Positions 22,405-35,000 of a DNA stretch of 64,000 nucleotides are shown here, in pieces; positions within the stretch are counted from its first letter, which is position 1, and each line of letters opens with the position of its first letter. A program made the translations under genes and the position numbers. The notes beneath the pieces were generated by a model. It ran no database searches. It was given only the letters and a program-made list of their open reading frames with translations, and was not told the origin of the DNA. The stretch is from the NCBI GenBank assembly GCA_948470475.1, contig OX419339.1:16484863-16548862 (forward strand), written 5' to 3'. Origin of the DNA: Galaxea fascicularis (Eukaryota > Cnidaria > Anthozoa > Scleractinia > Euphylliidae).

Positions 22405-24192
22405 TACTTCAATTCATACCATAAATAAATTACAATCAATTTAGAAGTTTGCAAGTAAAATTGTAACGAATTCTAGAAAATTTGACCACGTGACCTCTTA
22501 ACTTCGCCAACTTATTGGGTTCCTGTCAAACAACCATTGTATTATAGGGACTGTGTTAACTTCGAAATGTTTCAATGGCCTCGTTCCTGGTAGATAAACT
22601 GACTAAACGCTTCAACACCCATGCCCGCCACACCTGCAAGGGTGGGTATAAAGGGCAACTTTTAGAGCAAGTCTTTTGATGTAATATATCGAACACGAGA
22701 GACAGTGTTTCAGCAGGATATCCAAAGACCGAGAAGAAAGTTGAAAATACGACGTGCAGCGGAGTATTTTTGACAGAATTCGAGGTGTTTGGATGGCCGA
22801 TGAAACACTGTCTCGAGTGTTTGATATATCTTGTCAATTGAAACAAAACTAAGAATTAAATTAACGGAGAAGTAAAATTGTCAAAATCTATGGTAATTAA
22901 GACCGGGCATTCAAACCCTCTTCACGGTTGTGATTTCCTTTGTTTTACGTTGATGAATTATTAAGGATTTGAGAACAGTTTTTACGAATTCTTGTGTTTA
23001 TTATCTATAACTTAAGTAGTTTTATAGTATTTAATGTGTTCATGTCTATGAAAACCAGGTCGATGAAAATTCAAGGCTTTCACGAACTTTCTTTGCGAAT
23101 ACCTCCGTTAGTCAGTAAGGCCAGTTAATTTTTTGCTCATTACGACAACACGATGTCGAGGAAAGGAAAGAAAAATAAATACATGTTATTCGCTATATGA
23201 TTAGACGTGAAATCGACATGACCTCTGACCTGAGCAAAAGTATCGGCAGCATAGTCTCAGTATTGTCCAAATCTCGCTTAAACCTCCGCCTTTCCTAGAG
23301 CAAAGTTATCGTTGCAAAGCGGCATCGATTTACACGAAATCAAGCAGCGTTTCAAACCGAATGCCCTTATGGCCATCCCATATCACAGCAAATTCATTTG
23401 CGTGAACACGTGGCAAATGCTATGACTAGATTTGGAAATCGCACATTATGACACTTCAAAGTATCAGATCACTTATCAAATCACTAGCATAACATGGCTA
23501 AAGTCGCAAGGGCGGGAAGAAGTAAAAAAAATGTAAAAACTTACGGTTTCCGCGCAGAAATACCGAGGTAAGTGCTGTCGACTCCTGACATCTACTTGAA
23601 GTCCCGGATGTTGAAAAACGATTTGAAGCGGGCTTCCGTTAAGCCCTTCTTGTCTGCAAAATTTTTACAAAGTCTTTAGCCTGCTCAAAATTCAAGACCA
23701 ATTTCACTCTCGGCGCCTAGAAATCATCCTTAACACCTACGTTTCGAGGCTAAAGACTCCTTACCTCCGAAAACAAAGCTCTACAATAACCTTCACTGCG
23801 CCTAACAGTCGCCTTGATAGCCCGGGCGAAATAATCGCTCGTATAGCTGACGCAACTACGCAAGAAGGTTATTAGACGAGGCAGACACTGCATCTCGCTA
23901 GAATTTTTCCCTCACTGAGCTTCATGATGCTCTAAGGAAAACTTTGCTCTAGGAGGTGAACAGCAAAACTGAGTCAACTGACCCCGTTTGAAACAAGAAT
24001 ACGCTAACATCTCAAATTCTTCCAACTTCTTTAAGAAAGAGAGAGAGTGGGACCAAATAAAGAGGAGTGAAAAGAGGGAAGGAGCGGGGGAGGGGTGGGG
24101 GGAGCTTATTGTAACTTTCAATGTTATAGACTCTGACCCACCCAGTTTGCATTGCGCGCCCACCTCGGTTCATTCACCATTTTTAGGGCCCC
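22405..24192. other. Non-coding flank of the tRNA array
   Basis: No open frame on either strand looks like a gene. Apart from the inverted repeat at 22683-22830 I see no structure. Short frames at 22556-22846 and 23912-24230 cross repeats or low-complexity purine runs and lack homology I can recognise. Confidence 0.5.
22683..22830. mobile_element. Foldback element with 29-bp inverted repeats
   Basis: The arms at 22683-22711 and 22802-22830 are near-perfect inverted copies (core gagacagtgtttc) around a 90-bp loop. This looks like a small MITE or its remnant; no clear target-site duplication. Confidence 0.55.
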
Positions 24193-24606
24193 CTATATTA
24201 CAAGTGTTGGAGTTAGCGAAAGAAATATGATTTCCATCCGGTCCTGACCGCGTCGTATGACATTCATTTTACGCCCACGTTTGAGTTTATTATCAAGCTT
24301 TACGTTTATCGGTTTATTTGGAATCTTTCGACCTCGGCAGAACCATAATTTAGAATACTCTGAGACTTGTTCAACGACTGTGTTGTCAGTACTATATGTC
24401 GGCATCTCGACCAGGCCGAGAGGTCGTCCTCGCCGCACGGAAGCCGTAAAGAAGGTGAACCTTCGCCAGTCGACATTTTTATAATGGAGTGAAAGGAAAG
24501 AATCTCTGGGACTCGAGGTAATCAGCAACAGCGAGTTCGCAGAGATGTTGTTGCACCAGAACGTGGGGAGAGGTGAAACTGATGAACCGCTTGGTTCAAC
24601 TAGCAC
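24193..24606 (-). other. Open frame of unknown status in a CG-containing stretch
   Basis: A 137-codon minus-strand frame downstream of the possible first exon at 24817-24954. It contains basic segments (RRGRPLG, KLKRGRKM) and no motif I recognise. No clear acceptor site was found to join it to the upstream exon. It could be an exon, a decayed gene or chance. Confidence 0.2.
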
Positions 24607-24816
24607 TCCGAGACAGTCAGAGAAACTTAAGAAATCTGAAAATCTGTAACAGGCTTTCTCATTAAATTTTTTACCTGAATTTCCACAGGCGGCCCAGACG
24701 TTGTTTGTGATTTACATACGTGACAGTATTGTGCCATTTAAGAGAATGTATGAAAATGGTTCAAAAATCGCTCGAAATTCAACTTGTAGTCAAGGATTTA
24801 AATAAAAGAAGCTTAC

Positions 24817-24954
24817 CTTAGTCTGCATTTGTGTTATTTTGAAGTCTTTGTGGCAGCTGAGTCGTTCTACAGTCGTTCTAAAGCCATTTTGACAATTTAA
24901 ACTTTTCCAAGTTTGCTTTCTAGTTTTAAAAGAGAAACGAAAGGCTGGCGACAT
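24817..24954 (-). CDS. Possible first coding exon of an unidentified gene
   Basis: On the minus strand an ATG at 24954 in good context (ccgaccATGTCG) opens 46 codons ending in AAG followed by an excellent donor, gtaagctt, at 24816. The frame stays open upstream to about 25077 but with no further ATG. The upstream 25080-25260 is CG-rich like a promoter. I do not recognise the peptide and could not find a following exon with confidence, so this may be a non-coding first exon. Confidence 0.3.
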
Positions 24955-25080
24955 GGTCGGCCGACGGTTCGCACTCAAAGCTCCATAAATTCCACTAAAA
25001 TGCTCGAAGCTCGCCAAAATTGCCTCACGGCAGCCGTCGATAATTCTTCTTTCTAGTTGCTTCGCCTCGGATTCCAAGGT

Positions 25081-25624
25081 TTATCTTATCCGCCCGAAAA
25101 ACGCTCCTTTTCGAGCGCTGGCTGCCCATTTTTGCTTTGTCGACATCCGTAACGAGTTATCTTGGCCACGGATTTGAAAATCGTTGGCTTAGCGACTCCT
25201 CCGTAACGACAAAGTCGCCCTCAACCGTAGGGAGGCACAGGTCAATTTGTTGTATGCAAATTGAACCGTATCAGGGTCCCTGGGGATCAATGAGAAGTTC
25301 TCAGTTGTTCGAGTGATTTGTCATGACATGTTACATTTGCATGCATTTGCTGGCAGAAGGCAGTTAATTTTACAGTCATCGCCGGTAAATCCAGTTCAAA
25401 GAAATGAACTACAATTTTCTTCGCTGCTTGACCACACGATTGACACTGCGAGGTTCGGCGACATCACCTTCACGTCAAGGGGCGGCTTTATTTACATTTT
25501 GGCCCTAGCAACCGGTGAACCGTACGCATTTAACGAACGGCTTTCCGTGTGTCTTTCGCTTAGATCTTTTCCAGTGATATCTAAAGCTTCTTCACTGTTG
25601 CCCGATGCCATCATTTCCATTGAA
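25081..25624. other. CG-containing intergenic DNA, possible promoter
   Basis: CpG is richer here (25080-25260) than in most of the window, which would fit a promoter for a minus-strand gene at 24954. The 104-codon plus-strand frame at 25313-25627 has no recognisable domain and runs into a transposon end, so I do not call it. Confidence 0.35.
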
Positions 25625-26015
25625 TAGAGTTCTAAAGTGTGACGTCACAAAAATTAAATCTGTGAAATTATGGGATTGGGCGCCATTTTCGAATGGAGTA
25701 TCCTTAAAAAAGGTTCCTTGCCAAAACTTAGCTCTTAATTGTAATTCCCAGCTGAAATATGAAGGATTGAAATTTGATACTGCCCCATATAAATCTCTCT
25801 AATTTTGAGTCTGTTCTAAACTGAAGGAACAGAAGCAAATTTTGAAGGGTTTGTATGGAATGTAATCAAACTTTGATCCATATCTCTACTGGGAATTGCA
25901 ATTCGGAGCTAATTTTTGGGATGAGGACGTCTTTTAGCATGCTCTATAAGAATATGGCATCATATCCCATAATTTCAAAAATTTATTTTTGTGACGTCAT
26001 CACTTTAGAACTCTA
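25625..26015. mobile_element. 391-bp palindromic foldback transposon
   Basis: The ends TAGAGTTCTAAAGTG and CACTTTAGAACTCTA are inverted copies, each followed inward by GTGACGTC. The similarity continues along nearly the whole element (gaaattatggga near 25662 mirrors tcccataatttc near 25970; aattcccag near 25743 mirrors ctgggaatt near 25890), so a single strand would fold into one long imperfect hairpin. TA at both extremities fits a Tc1/mariner-like target duplication. Non-coding. Confidence 0.8.
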
Positions 26016-27117
26016 TTATCCAAAAGTTTTCCCTCGCGGCAAAATAAAACGTGATGCCCAAATAAGGCATGACATGTCGAGTTTGCCGGTATGAAAACAA
26101 CAACAGAATCGCGCGTTGCAAACTGGGTGGGTCAGACTCTTTAAATTCCCCTTCCTAATAAGCTAATTGTCATCATCCTCCTCCTCCCCCCCCCGCCCTT
26201 ACCCCAAGGAAAAACAAAGAAAAATAGATGGGGGAGAAACATCTTCAGTACTAAAATAAAAAAGGCTTAGTATGGCTTTCTGCGACCCTGTTTTCAAAAA
26301 TCCAGGCAGAAATAGTATCTGAAAAACCTTTTGAGGATGATTCTATTAAAGTTTCTAATCTATGCTATTCTATTCTATTCTATCTGATCCCGCGGAATTC
26401 CAAAAGGGAGAAGGGGGTGGGAGGGGGGATGGGTACCGATCATTTTCCTCTCAGATTTATAGCGATGATCATAGCCCAAAAGGGGGGTTCCAGAACCCCT
26501 GGAACCTTCCCCTTGTTACGCCCCTGCTGCGGGTGGACCAGCATTGGTTTCCATATGATCGCTGCCATCGTCAAAACGCGTGTCCAGCGGTCGCAGCGAC
26601 CGTTGCGATGATTCAGAAACACCTTGATCTGCTACTCCAGTAATCGTAGCGACTACGATCGCTGCAACGGGTGGGATAGAAAAATTTCTATCTCGACGAT
26701 CGCAGCGATCAAACTTTCCCAAAAAGGCTTTGCTTCAGCGGGCAGCGATCGCCCGTCTCTGTTTTTGTTGTTGTTGTTGTTTTCCCTCATGATTGTAACG
26801 ACTGCAACGATCGCGGCGATCATATTGAAACCAGGTGTTAAATCGTAGCCGAAATGTTATCCATTCATGCTCTCAGGTTCTCGAATCGCCACTGTCGAAC
26901 AGCCATTGTGGCAGCCGCCGAAAGCGAAGGCACGAGCGCGAGGGAGCATAGAGGGAGGCCTCCTCTCTTCCCGCTCTCGCGAATCTCGTTGGCCACGCGC
27001 GTAAGACTGGGAACTAAGAGGAGCAAGGAAAAGAGGGAAGGGTATCGATGAACCTAAGCCAATCAGGCTCAAGGAAACTTTAGAACTTGTAAGAAGACAA
27101 ACAAATGATTACAACTT
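26016..27117. other. Intergenic DNA with homopurine and cgatcg-rich tracts
   Basis: Contains a short poly-C run (26183-26193), a (ttctattctat) stretch near 26370, purine-rich DNA at 26405-26430 and the motif cluster listed separately. Overlapping open frames on both strands are by-products of the palindromic motif. No gene recognised. Confidence 0.4.
26555..26840. repeat. Cluster of dispersed cgatcg / gcgatcgcagc palindromic motifs
   Basis: Variants such as gatcgctgccatcg, gcggtcgcagcgaccg, ctacgatcgctgcaacg, gacgatcgcagcgatc, gcagcgatcgcccg and caacgatcgcggcgatc recur about every 40-90 bases. The motif is nearly self-complementary, so spacing rather than strand defines it. Origin unknown. 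Confidence 0.5.
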
Positions 27118-27981
27118 CAGTTGACTCCCGATAACTTGAACTGTCACAGGAAACCAGAAAAGGTCCGATTTAGTGGGAGTTCGAATTATCGAGAAAGGGG
27201 AACAAATGACCACAGATTACACAATGCTTCGTTTACATGTATTTGATTGTTATTCAAACGTGTTTAGTCGGGTTTAATACGAAGAATGAGTAAAATCCAG
27301 GTGAAATCCGATAAAGGGGTTAGTATTTAAAGAAACTGTGGTGCTGCGTGAGTGGGGGAGTGGTAGACGAAAATTTGTTTTCATCAACAGGGTTTACAAT
27401 GTAAATTGGACACCGTACAGGGATTCTAAACGTGAAAAACAGGAAAACATTAATGCTTTCCGTTCTATTTTTCACGTTCCACGTTTCCACCAATAATGCA
27501 TCTCCATCTCCGTCTATATAAACCACACACACCCCATAATTTCTCGATTCGCTTTGACGAATGGCTAACGTTTAGACGTCAGCGTTTACAATCCCTATGT
27601 ACGGTGGCCAATCTACACTATAAACTTCGTAAACAAAAACCAAACAGAGTATCGGCGGCCTAGCAAAAGAACACTGCCATGGGACACTGCAATACTTTCA
27701 AAGGATACTATGTGCTGATACATTTGACTCAATTCAGATAAAAGTAAATTAATTTTTTTGACTAGGTTTTGAATCTTTACAGTTTGGAAAAGTGATTCCA
27801 GTTAAATATCGAGGGTAAAATTATAGAGAATATGAGCGGGAGGTTCGAGCTATCGAGGGTTCAAATTATTAAGAGTAAAATTACCATATAGATGTAAGAA
27901 GCAAATTCAGGGGAAAGCAATTTTGGTTCGAGTTAGCACGAGATTTGAGTGACCAGGGCTCGAATTATCGGGAATCAACTG
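27118..27981. mobile_element. 864-bp non-autonomous pogo/Tigger-like element
   Basis: Ends CAGTTGACTCCCGATAAC and TATCGGGAATCAACTG are inverted copies. Further subterminal copies of a cgaattatcgag motif lie at both sides (27180-27195 and 27845-27970). There is no transposase. The style of the ends (CAGT...ACTG, with gataattcgag repeats) is that of the pogo group, but TA duplications are not visible, so the family is inferred. Confidence 0.65.
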
Positions 27982-29002
27982 TTTTGGAAAAGAACAAATA
28001 TTTATGGCATTCGTTAAGCGCTCACATTTCTCTCGGCAACAGAAATCGATGAAGCGTGTAATAAATAAAGGTGTCTTCTTCATCATGCACGAGACATCAC
28101 GTTAATGTACATAAACAGGTTACAGCTGATGGAATACTCAGGCCGTAATCTGTATGGGAGGCTAGTTTAAATAGAATAGGAACAATTTTCATTATTCTGG
28201 ACTTACCCTACAAAATTTTAATATGTAATTTTTTTTACGTTGTAGAAAATAATTCTCTTGAATTCTACATTAATTAGTTATAATTTCTAAATATTTTTCA
28301 AGGACGTGGGAAATGCTTATTCAGCATTCTCTGAAAAACATTTTCAATAAAAAATGTCTTATGGAAACGGAGAAAGCTTAAGAACCGGCAACCGCAATGG
28401 GAACGAAACGCTAATAACAAAAGTAGTTTGGTGAGAAAAGCGATGGTTTTAAAAGCACGTTATACATTTTGTTAAAATAAATAAAGATAAGGTAAGCGAG
28501 TCACACTGTATGAAGCTTTCTTTCTTTTTCGTAACTCCCGTTCGTACTCACTTAGTGGAGGCGCCATTAGGGGTTATCGAGATACGGTATTGTTTAGGTT
28601 TAAAAAAAAATTGAGGGGATCCGAGAAATTTGGAGGGACAATTAACGGGATACGGGATACTTAAAGAAGATTCCGGATATCGAACATGACATCAAAGGGA
28701 TACAAACCACAGGAATTACCCCTACACACACACACACCCCAATGGGGCCTCCACTTGGTTCTTGGATTGTTCGCCAACAGCTGTACAAGTCAACAGGGTT
28801 AGAATAATCGACTTTTCTTCGCCGTTGCTGTCATCCGTAGCTCACTGAGGTCTTGCCTCACAAGACGACGACCAGGAAAATGTTTTTCTCTCTCTTGTTA
28901 ATTAAAACGTCGTCCGCAATTTCATTTCAATTTATGCTTGTCTAGTTTTGTAAATCACTTAAATACGATAACCTCTGGATATTCACAAAGTTTTATCTTT
29001 TC
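27982..29002. other. AT-rich spacer downstream of EDEM2
   Basis: Apart from the small element at 28554-28755 there is nothing recognisable. The part next to 29002 should hold the 3' UTR of EDEM2. Confidence 0.4.
28554..28755. mobile_element. 202-bp inverted-repeat element
   Basis: AGTGGAGGCGCCATTAGGGG on the left is matched by an inverted copy of AGTGGAGGCCCCATTGGGG on the right, preceded by an (AC)n tract at 28726-28737. Non-coding MITE-like element. Confidence 0.55.
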
Positions 29003-32000
29003 TCACGTATTCCCGGCTGCTAGTTCTTCGATGAATGCACCAAACATTGACAGTTTTTTCTGAAAGGGTCTTGCTTTACAAGTGTACGCCCCAGTGAAAG
29101 TTCTTGACGTGTCTTCCTCATTAGCAGTTGATTCCTCAGCGGGCATTTTTGTACTCCCCTTAGTTCTTATACCAAACAACTGTTGTATTCTTAAATCGTC
29201 TGGTAAATGTGTGAGCCTAGAAGATGAACAGCAATGGACTGCGCCAATATCGATAGGGTGAGCTTCTGTGTTGAAAATGTACCCAGCACTTCCTGTTGTA
29301 CAAGAAAACGAGTCTGATGGAGATGTGTGAAAATCCGATGAACCATTGCTCTGATGTATGAAATTGTGTTCGTCAAATAAGAGATACAAATATTTGGTTG
29401 TCTCTGCTAAGAAAAATGATTCCATTCTGTCTTCTTTTTCATGCGTTTTTACGTCTTTTATCTGAAAAAAAAAACATAGGATTAATTAACAATCATGTCA
29501 ATTTCCCACTGGTCTCGTTTTCATACAAAAGAGTGACATTAGATGACGACAATTCTTAGTGGCCACGGCGGCTGTTAGCGACAAAGAGTTTTTCCGTATC
29601 GCCACAAGATGCAACTAAACAGTTTCACATCGTCAAAAGACGTTAAAAATAATTATCACTAAAGGGCAAAATTACTGGACGCTGATTGGCTGAGACAGAG
29701 GGCATTTTTTCTTAATCAAGGGCATTTTTAGTAATCGAGCGGGTTTCCAATGAGAAATGAATAACCTGCTTGCACGATTCCCTAATTAATTTTGCCCTTT
29801 AAGTGATAAAAAAGTAATCGCATGTTTCCTCGTAAAATTAAGGATTAATCATCACTTGTGTTTTCAGAAGTTGCCGAAATTTTCTCAAAACAAGCGTGAG
29901 GATTAATCCTTTATTTAACTCGGCCCCATGCGATTACCACACTGTACGGAGAGGTTGAAGCTTGTTTCAAATCGTTGCAAGAAAACTAAACATTGTTCAA
30001 CGTTATCACGAGATTTTACACACCATCCAAGAACATTCTAAGTAGTCAACTCCATGTTACATTTATGTGTAGACCTCTTAAAGAAAAAAAAATTGTGTCA
30101 AAGGACCTCTCACGTCGACAGTTAAAATTACCAGGGAAAACAGCACAAACAATGAAACACGAATCTGAATTGGTGCTTAAACCGCATTTCAAACAACCTC
30201 GCTCTGATGGACATACCATCAACATGAAACACTCATGTATAAGCTGCACTAGTAGAGAAGCCGTACTCTCAAGTCTGTTACTCAGTGTTGAGAAAAAAAT
30301 AACATTAAGATGTAACGTTTTAAATTGGCAATAAAATTTAATGCTTCGTACTTCAAAGCGAATGCGGAGGATTGGAAATAAGGTAATTTAGGCTCCCACT
30401 TTAGATGGTCCCGTAGATAAGCCGCAACCCCCAATTTTGAGCTCAATTTTTGAGTAAAAATGGTGCGGCTTATACACCGGAGTCTAGGTGACTCACCGTG
30501 GCATATCCACAAGGCGTTCTCGCACTAGTTTCAATAGATTCCAACATATCTCTTCCTACTTCAAGGAAATACGGATCCTTCGTCGCACGGTACAAATACA
30601 TGGCGCTTTCAATCAGCTCTGGTCTTAAGGGGTAGCCCGCTCTCCCAGAATATGGCTCTCCTGAGGCAATTTGATAGAACTCAGGAATAAAGCCAAAGTG
30701 TCGCCAAACACTATGATACTTTTGAAGAGTCCTGGATGCTGGACCAATATCACCCCACATAGTCTAAAACAGATAATAAGAAACAATTTGGGCTTATTAA
30801 CGGTCAGTTCCACCAATCTGATATTCCTTTGAAATAGTAAAAACAACAGCCAGTTTCTTATACATGTACCAATGATCACTTAAAGATTGAAAAAAGTAAT
30901 CTTGTTTAAGACAGCACCAGTTGCCCTAAAGTATTGGTAACGCTGGTTTTTCAATGAATAAATATCAATAATATTATTTTAGAAGTCGCCTGACTGATTG
31001 CCAGATAATACTTCCGAGAATTTTTCTCACTCTACTTGTTTTGGAGAGAAAGTTTATCTAAAATTATTATATGACTCATTCTTGTAGCTGATATAACGCG
31101 CTCTGATTGGCTAAGTGCCAGGCCATTATTCTCCCGTAATGCCCATGGGCCGATTACGAATTATACAAAAACAAAATAAAACAACTTTCAGCTGTTTTTT
31201 AAAGCCATAAAATAAAAAAACTTATTAACCTCGAACGTTCGGTTTTTTCGGGAAAATTTCAAACCTCGGCCTTGCTGTACTGACTTCACTATTGCTCGGT
31301 CAATATTGCAAGGCCTTAGTTTGAGATTTTCCAGTTAAGACAGTTGGTTAAAACAGTGCTTCCATTCATTCACCTGAAGACCTGGCCAATATGCATCCAG
31401 AGACTGAAAGATTGGCATGGTGATCTGGCCTTTATCCATGTGCGCCCACACATACCAGTCACTGATCTTCAGGTACTGTTGAATCTTGCTGTAATATTCT
31501 GGAAAGTAACAGAATAACAACCTTAAGGGTGGTGGTATCAACAAGTGTTCAAGAAAACAATTAACTAAATGGGGTTTTGACTACAGCGTACATGCATGAT
31601 TTTGTAGAGTGGGGACTGGTATTGGTTTTTCAAACACTGGGAAGCTTGTACTCCAATCAAGGTAGGTAACCAGCTAAGTGAGTGGATTGTATTACGTTTC
31701 CAGGGAAGGCGCCATATTAATTTCATTGTAACTTTTGAAATATCAGCACTTTTAAACAATCAGTGAAAACCAACTAAGTTGCTACTCAACTTTAATTGTC
31801 ACAGATCGATTGCATCATTTCTTGTGTGATGTGATTTATTTAGCTGCTAATGTAATAACATTACCCAAAGGAACTTTGATCTTTGTGACTTGTGACATTG
31901 AGTGACCTTTCACTGATTGTGATTCTAGCATAGACCAATCAAATGGCACAACAGACAACCATAAAAATAAAGTTTCACACCATTTGAGCGGAGTAGCTCT

Positions 32001-35000
32001 TACATGCCTGTTGTAAAAGTGAAAACTAGTTGAAACTCAAACAATGCTACACCTCAGTCAACTCTACTGGTTCAGATTAGTTAGCTAGTAATCCATAAAT
32101 AACAGGACAAGGTACTCAAAATCATTTTGGGTGAACATATGGGTAAAATAAAACAAATAAGTTTATGCAGTTATCCATCATTTATATGTTACCTTTAAAC
32201 ATGTCGACCAGTCTTGGTAAACCAAACAAAATACCTCCCTTAAGTAGGTATTCTAAGTAAGAGTCAACACCAGCTCCAATGCCTGCATCTAGTGCTGTCC
32301 AGTGACCATTCAGTACATTAATATGGTTCCCTACCTAAAAACCATAAACAATGTTAGACAAATGTAAAAAACAATCATTGATAATTTTAAATACTGTAAA
32401 GACTCGCAGATAAGCCACACCTTTTTTCCAAAAATTAGCGATCAAAATCGTAGGTGCGGCTTATCTGCGAGACCATTTGGGAAAGGTGCTGTGAATTTTA
32501 AGATCAACAGGTATTTTGAGAGGATTTTTATAACATTTCTATACAATTTTATAGAAAGTGTAATATTATTAGTGTCTCACCAGTCCCAGCTTGGATCTGC
32601 TGTTCCACAGTCCATCCATAGCTCTAAGTGCAGCATTAATAAATCTTTTATCACCTGATTGATTGGAAAGTGGACAAAACGTTACTTAGTTCATAACTGG
32701 AAATCAAATTGCCAAATGGGTATGGATAAACCATTCTTTATTGTCTTGCACCTCCCTAGCATGCAGCTTAAGTTGGTTTGTACTTTCTGTTTAAGACACA
32801 TGTATCAAATTTTGATGCATGTGTCTTAAACAGAATGTACAAACTAACTGCTTTTAATAATCAAGACTGAAAACAATTGTCTGAGCCAGTGCCTTTGTGA
32901 TAAAATCTCAAATGACAACAAAAGCTATCAAGTATTGCTAAAAGCACTCAAACCCTGTCTAATGCAAGTTCCAAGTTTAAATTAATTGTTCAGGAATATT
33001 TTTATCTCAAAAACACATTAAAGTATTTAATGATACATTCTCCACAGAAACATACCAGTCAGTGCACTGATTGTTCCAAATTCTACAACAAATGTGCCAC
33101 AGCCAGCTGTGCAGGTAACTGGTGTCTCAGACGGCGGGACGCCGTAACGCAGATTGACCGTGCCATAAGGCATGCCAGTTGGAGTGTGAAATGCTACAGC
33201 ATAAGTGTATACGAGTGATGTGAGTTTCCATTACAAAAGGCAAATGATTATCACTGGACATGCATGTTACCCCTTAGAAGTTTGTTGAAACTTTGTCACT
33301 AGTTAAATCTTTCTACTCTTATAATGTTCAGTTTGGATTGAGTTACTATCATTGCATGTATACCTGGTAACTAAAGTGTGACTGATCTTTGGCTACAGAT
33401 CTCAAGACAATCATTATCTGTAGCTGTAATTTGTTTTGCAACTTACATGTACAAACTGCCTCATGACATTATGAACAATAATCAAATCAAACTGGAGATC
33501 CCAAATGAAAATGTCGTTTTACCTTTAATTTTTTATCTTATCCCGTAGCTGTAATCTGTTTTGGAACTTACATGTACAAACTGCCTCATGACATTATGAG
33601 GAAATATTAGAATTCTGACATCTGAATATCCCATTTCACCTTTTGTGCAGTGCACCAAGAACAGCAAAAATCTTTTCTTTTTTTTTTTTTTTGCACAAAA
33701 TCTTGAAATTTCGTGAAAATTACCTTAGACATTAGTAAACGATAATGAATATTAAAACTAAGAGTACAAGACAAGCGACCAAACCTGGCAAGAGTCTCTC
33801 TGCTGCGTCTACGGCAAGTGTTAACAAAGGTCCCTGGCATGGCCAACCTTCCTCTACCCCAACCCCTGCTCTTGGTGCAAGTAAGTGAGCAGACAACAGG
33901 CCTCCAATAACTGAGAAACAAGCCATTAATTTAAAACCAATAAACCAGGTATGGCTAACAAATTAAATCAACTAGCAATGAATCACAATACAGTTGAAAG
34001 TTTGTGACAGCTTGGTTGTTTGCTTGCTTGCTCAATCACTCACTTGCTAACTCACCCCTCCCTGCCCCACACCCCAATCCCTCTGTCTCCCTCCCTCCCT
34101 CCCTTGAAAAGTAGTGTCTATGTGATGTTGTGGGTGGTTGAGGTAAAGCTCACATGTTTTTGCTACAATGCATGATTTTGGTTTTGAGATTGTTATCAGG
34201 CTTTAGATCACAGACAACTACAGTTAATTACCTCTTATGTTTGTTTCAAACACTGAAACATTGATGTCCATGTTAAAATCTAATGTTTTTGCTAAGAGCT
34301 TTGAAATCCTTTGGAACTCAGACGCATTCCCAAGAACCTTTGGAAAGACACAATAAAAGATAAACTTGCACAGGAATATTAACATTACATAATTATTCTT
34401 AAATGATGGAGTGAAACTAGTCAATCTCGTCATCTACTGAAGACTAGCAGTAAGCTGTTGAAAAGTCACAATCTACATCTTAAGTGACTACACTGTACAT
34501 CGTGAAACAACCGACAATACACTATATTATTATTCTTAACTCTATATGTCTTTTAATTGAAGCTGTTGATACAGTGTAATGTTCACATATATTAGTAAAC
34601 AATGAATAAATATTATTATTCAACTCATTAATAATTCATAAAGGAAAAACAAAGGAAATGTTTTATTAATCAATGGCTGTGTATATGGTACAATATTCTT
34701 GTAATCTACACAAACTTTTGGTTTGATTGTCTATGTACATGTATAAGTGTCCATTGCTACAAAAATAATCAATGAATATGAACACACAATGCTGATGTTG
34801 AAGAAGTGGTTTACAATATTTGCATCAGTGTTGTATCACATCTACAAACTCTCAGCTTCGCCTTGAGTTTGTAAATAGTGATACAACAATACTGCTCATA
34901 TTGTTAACATTACATACAGTATTAGCCTGCAGGGCAGGCATGTTTTTGGTGGGCAAGTGCCACTGAAATAGTCATCCTTGTATGGTATAGGCTGGTTTTC

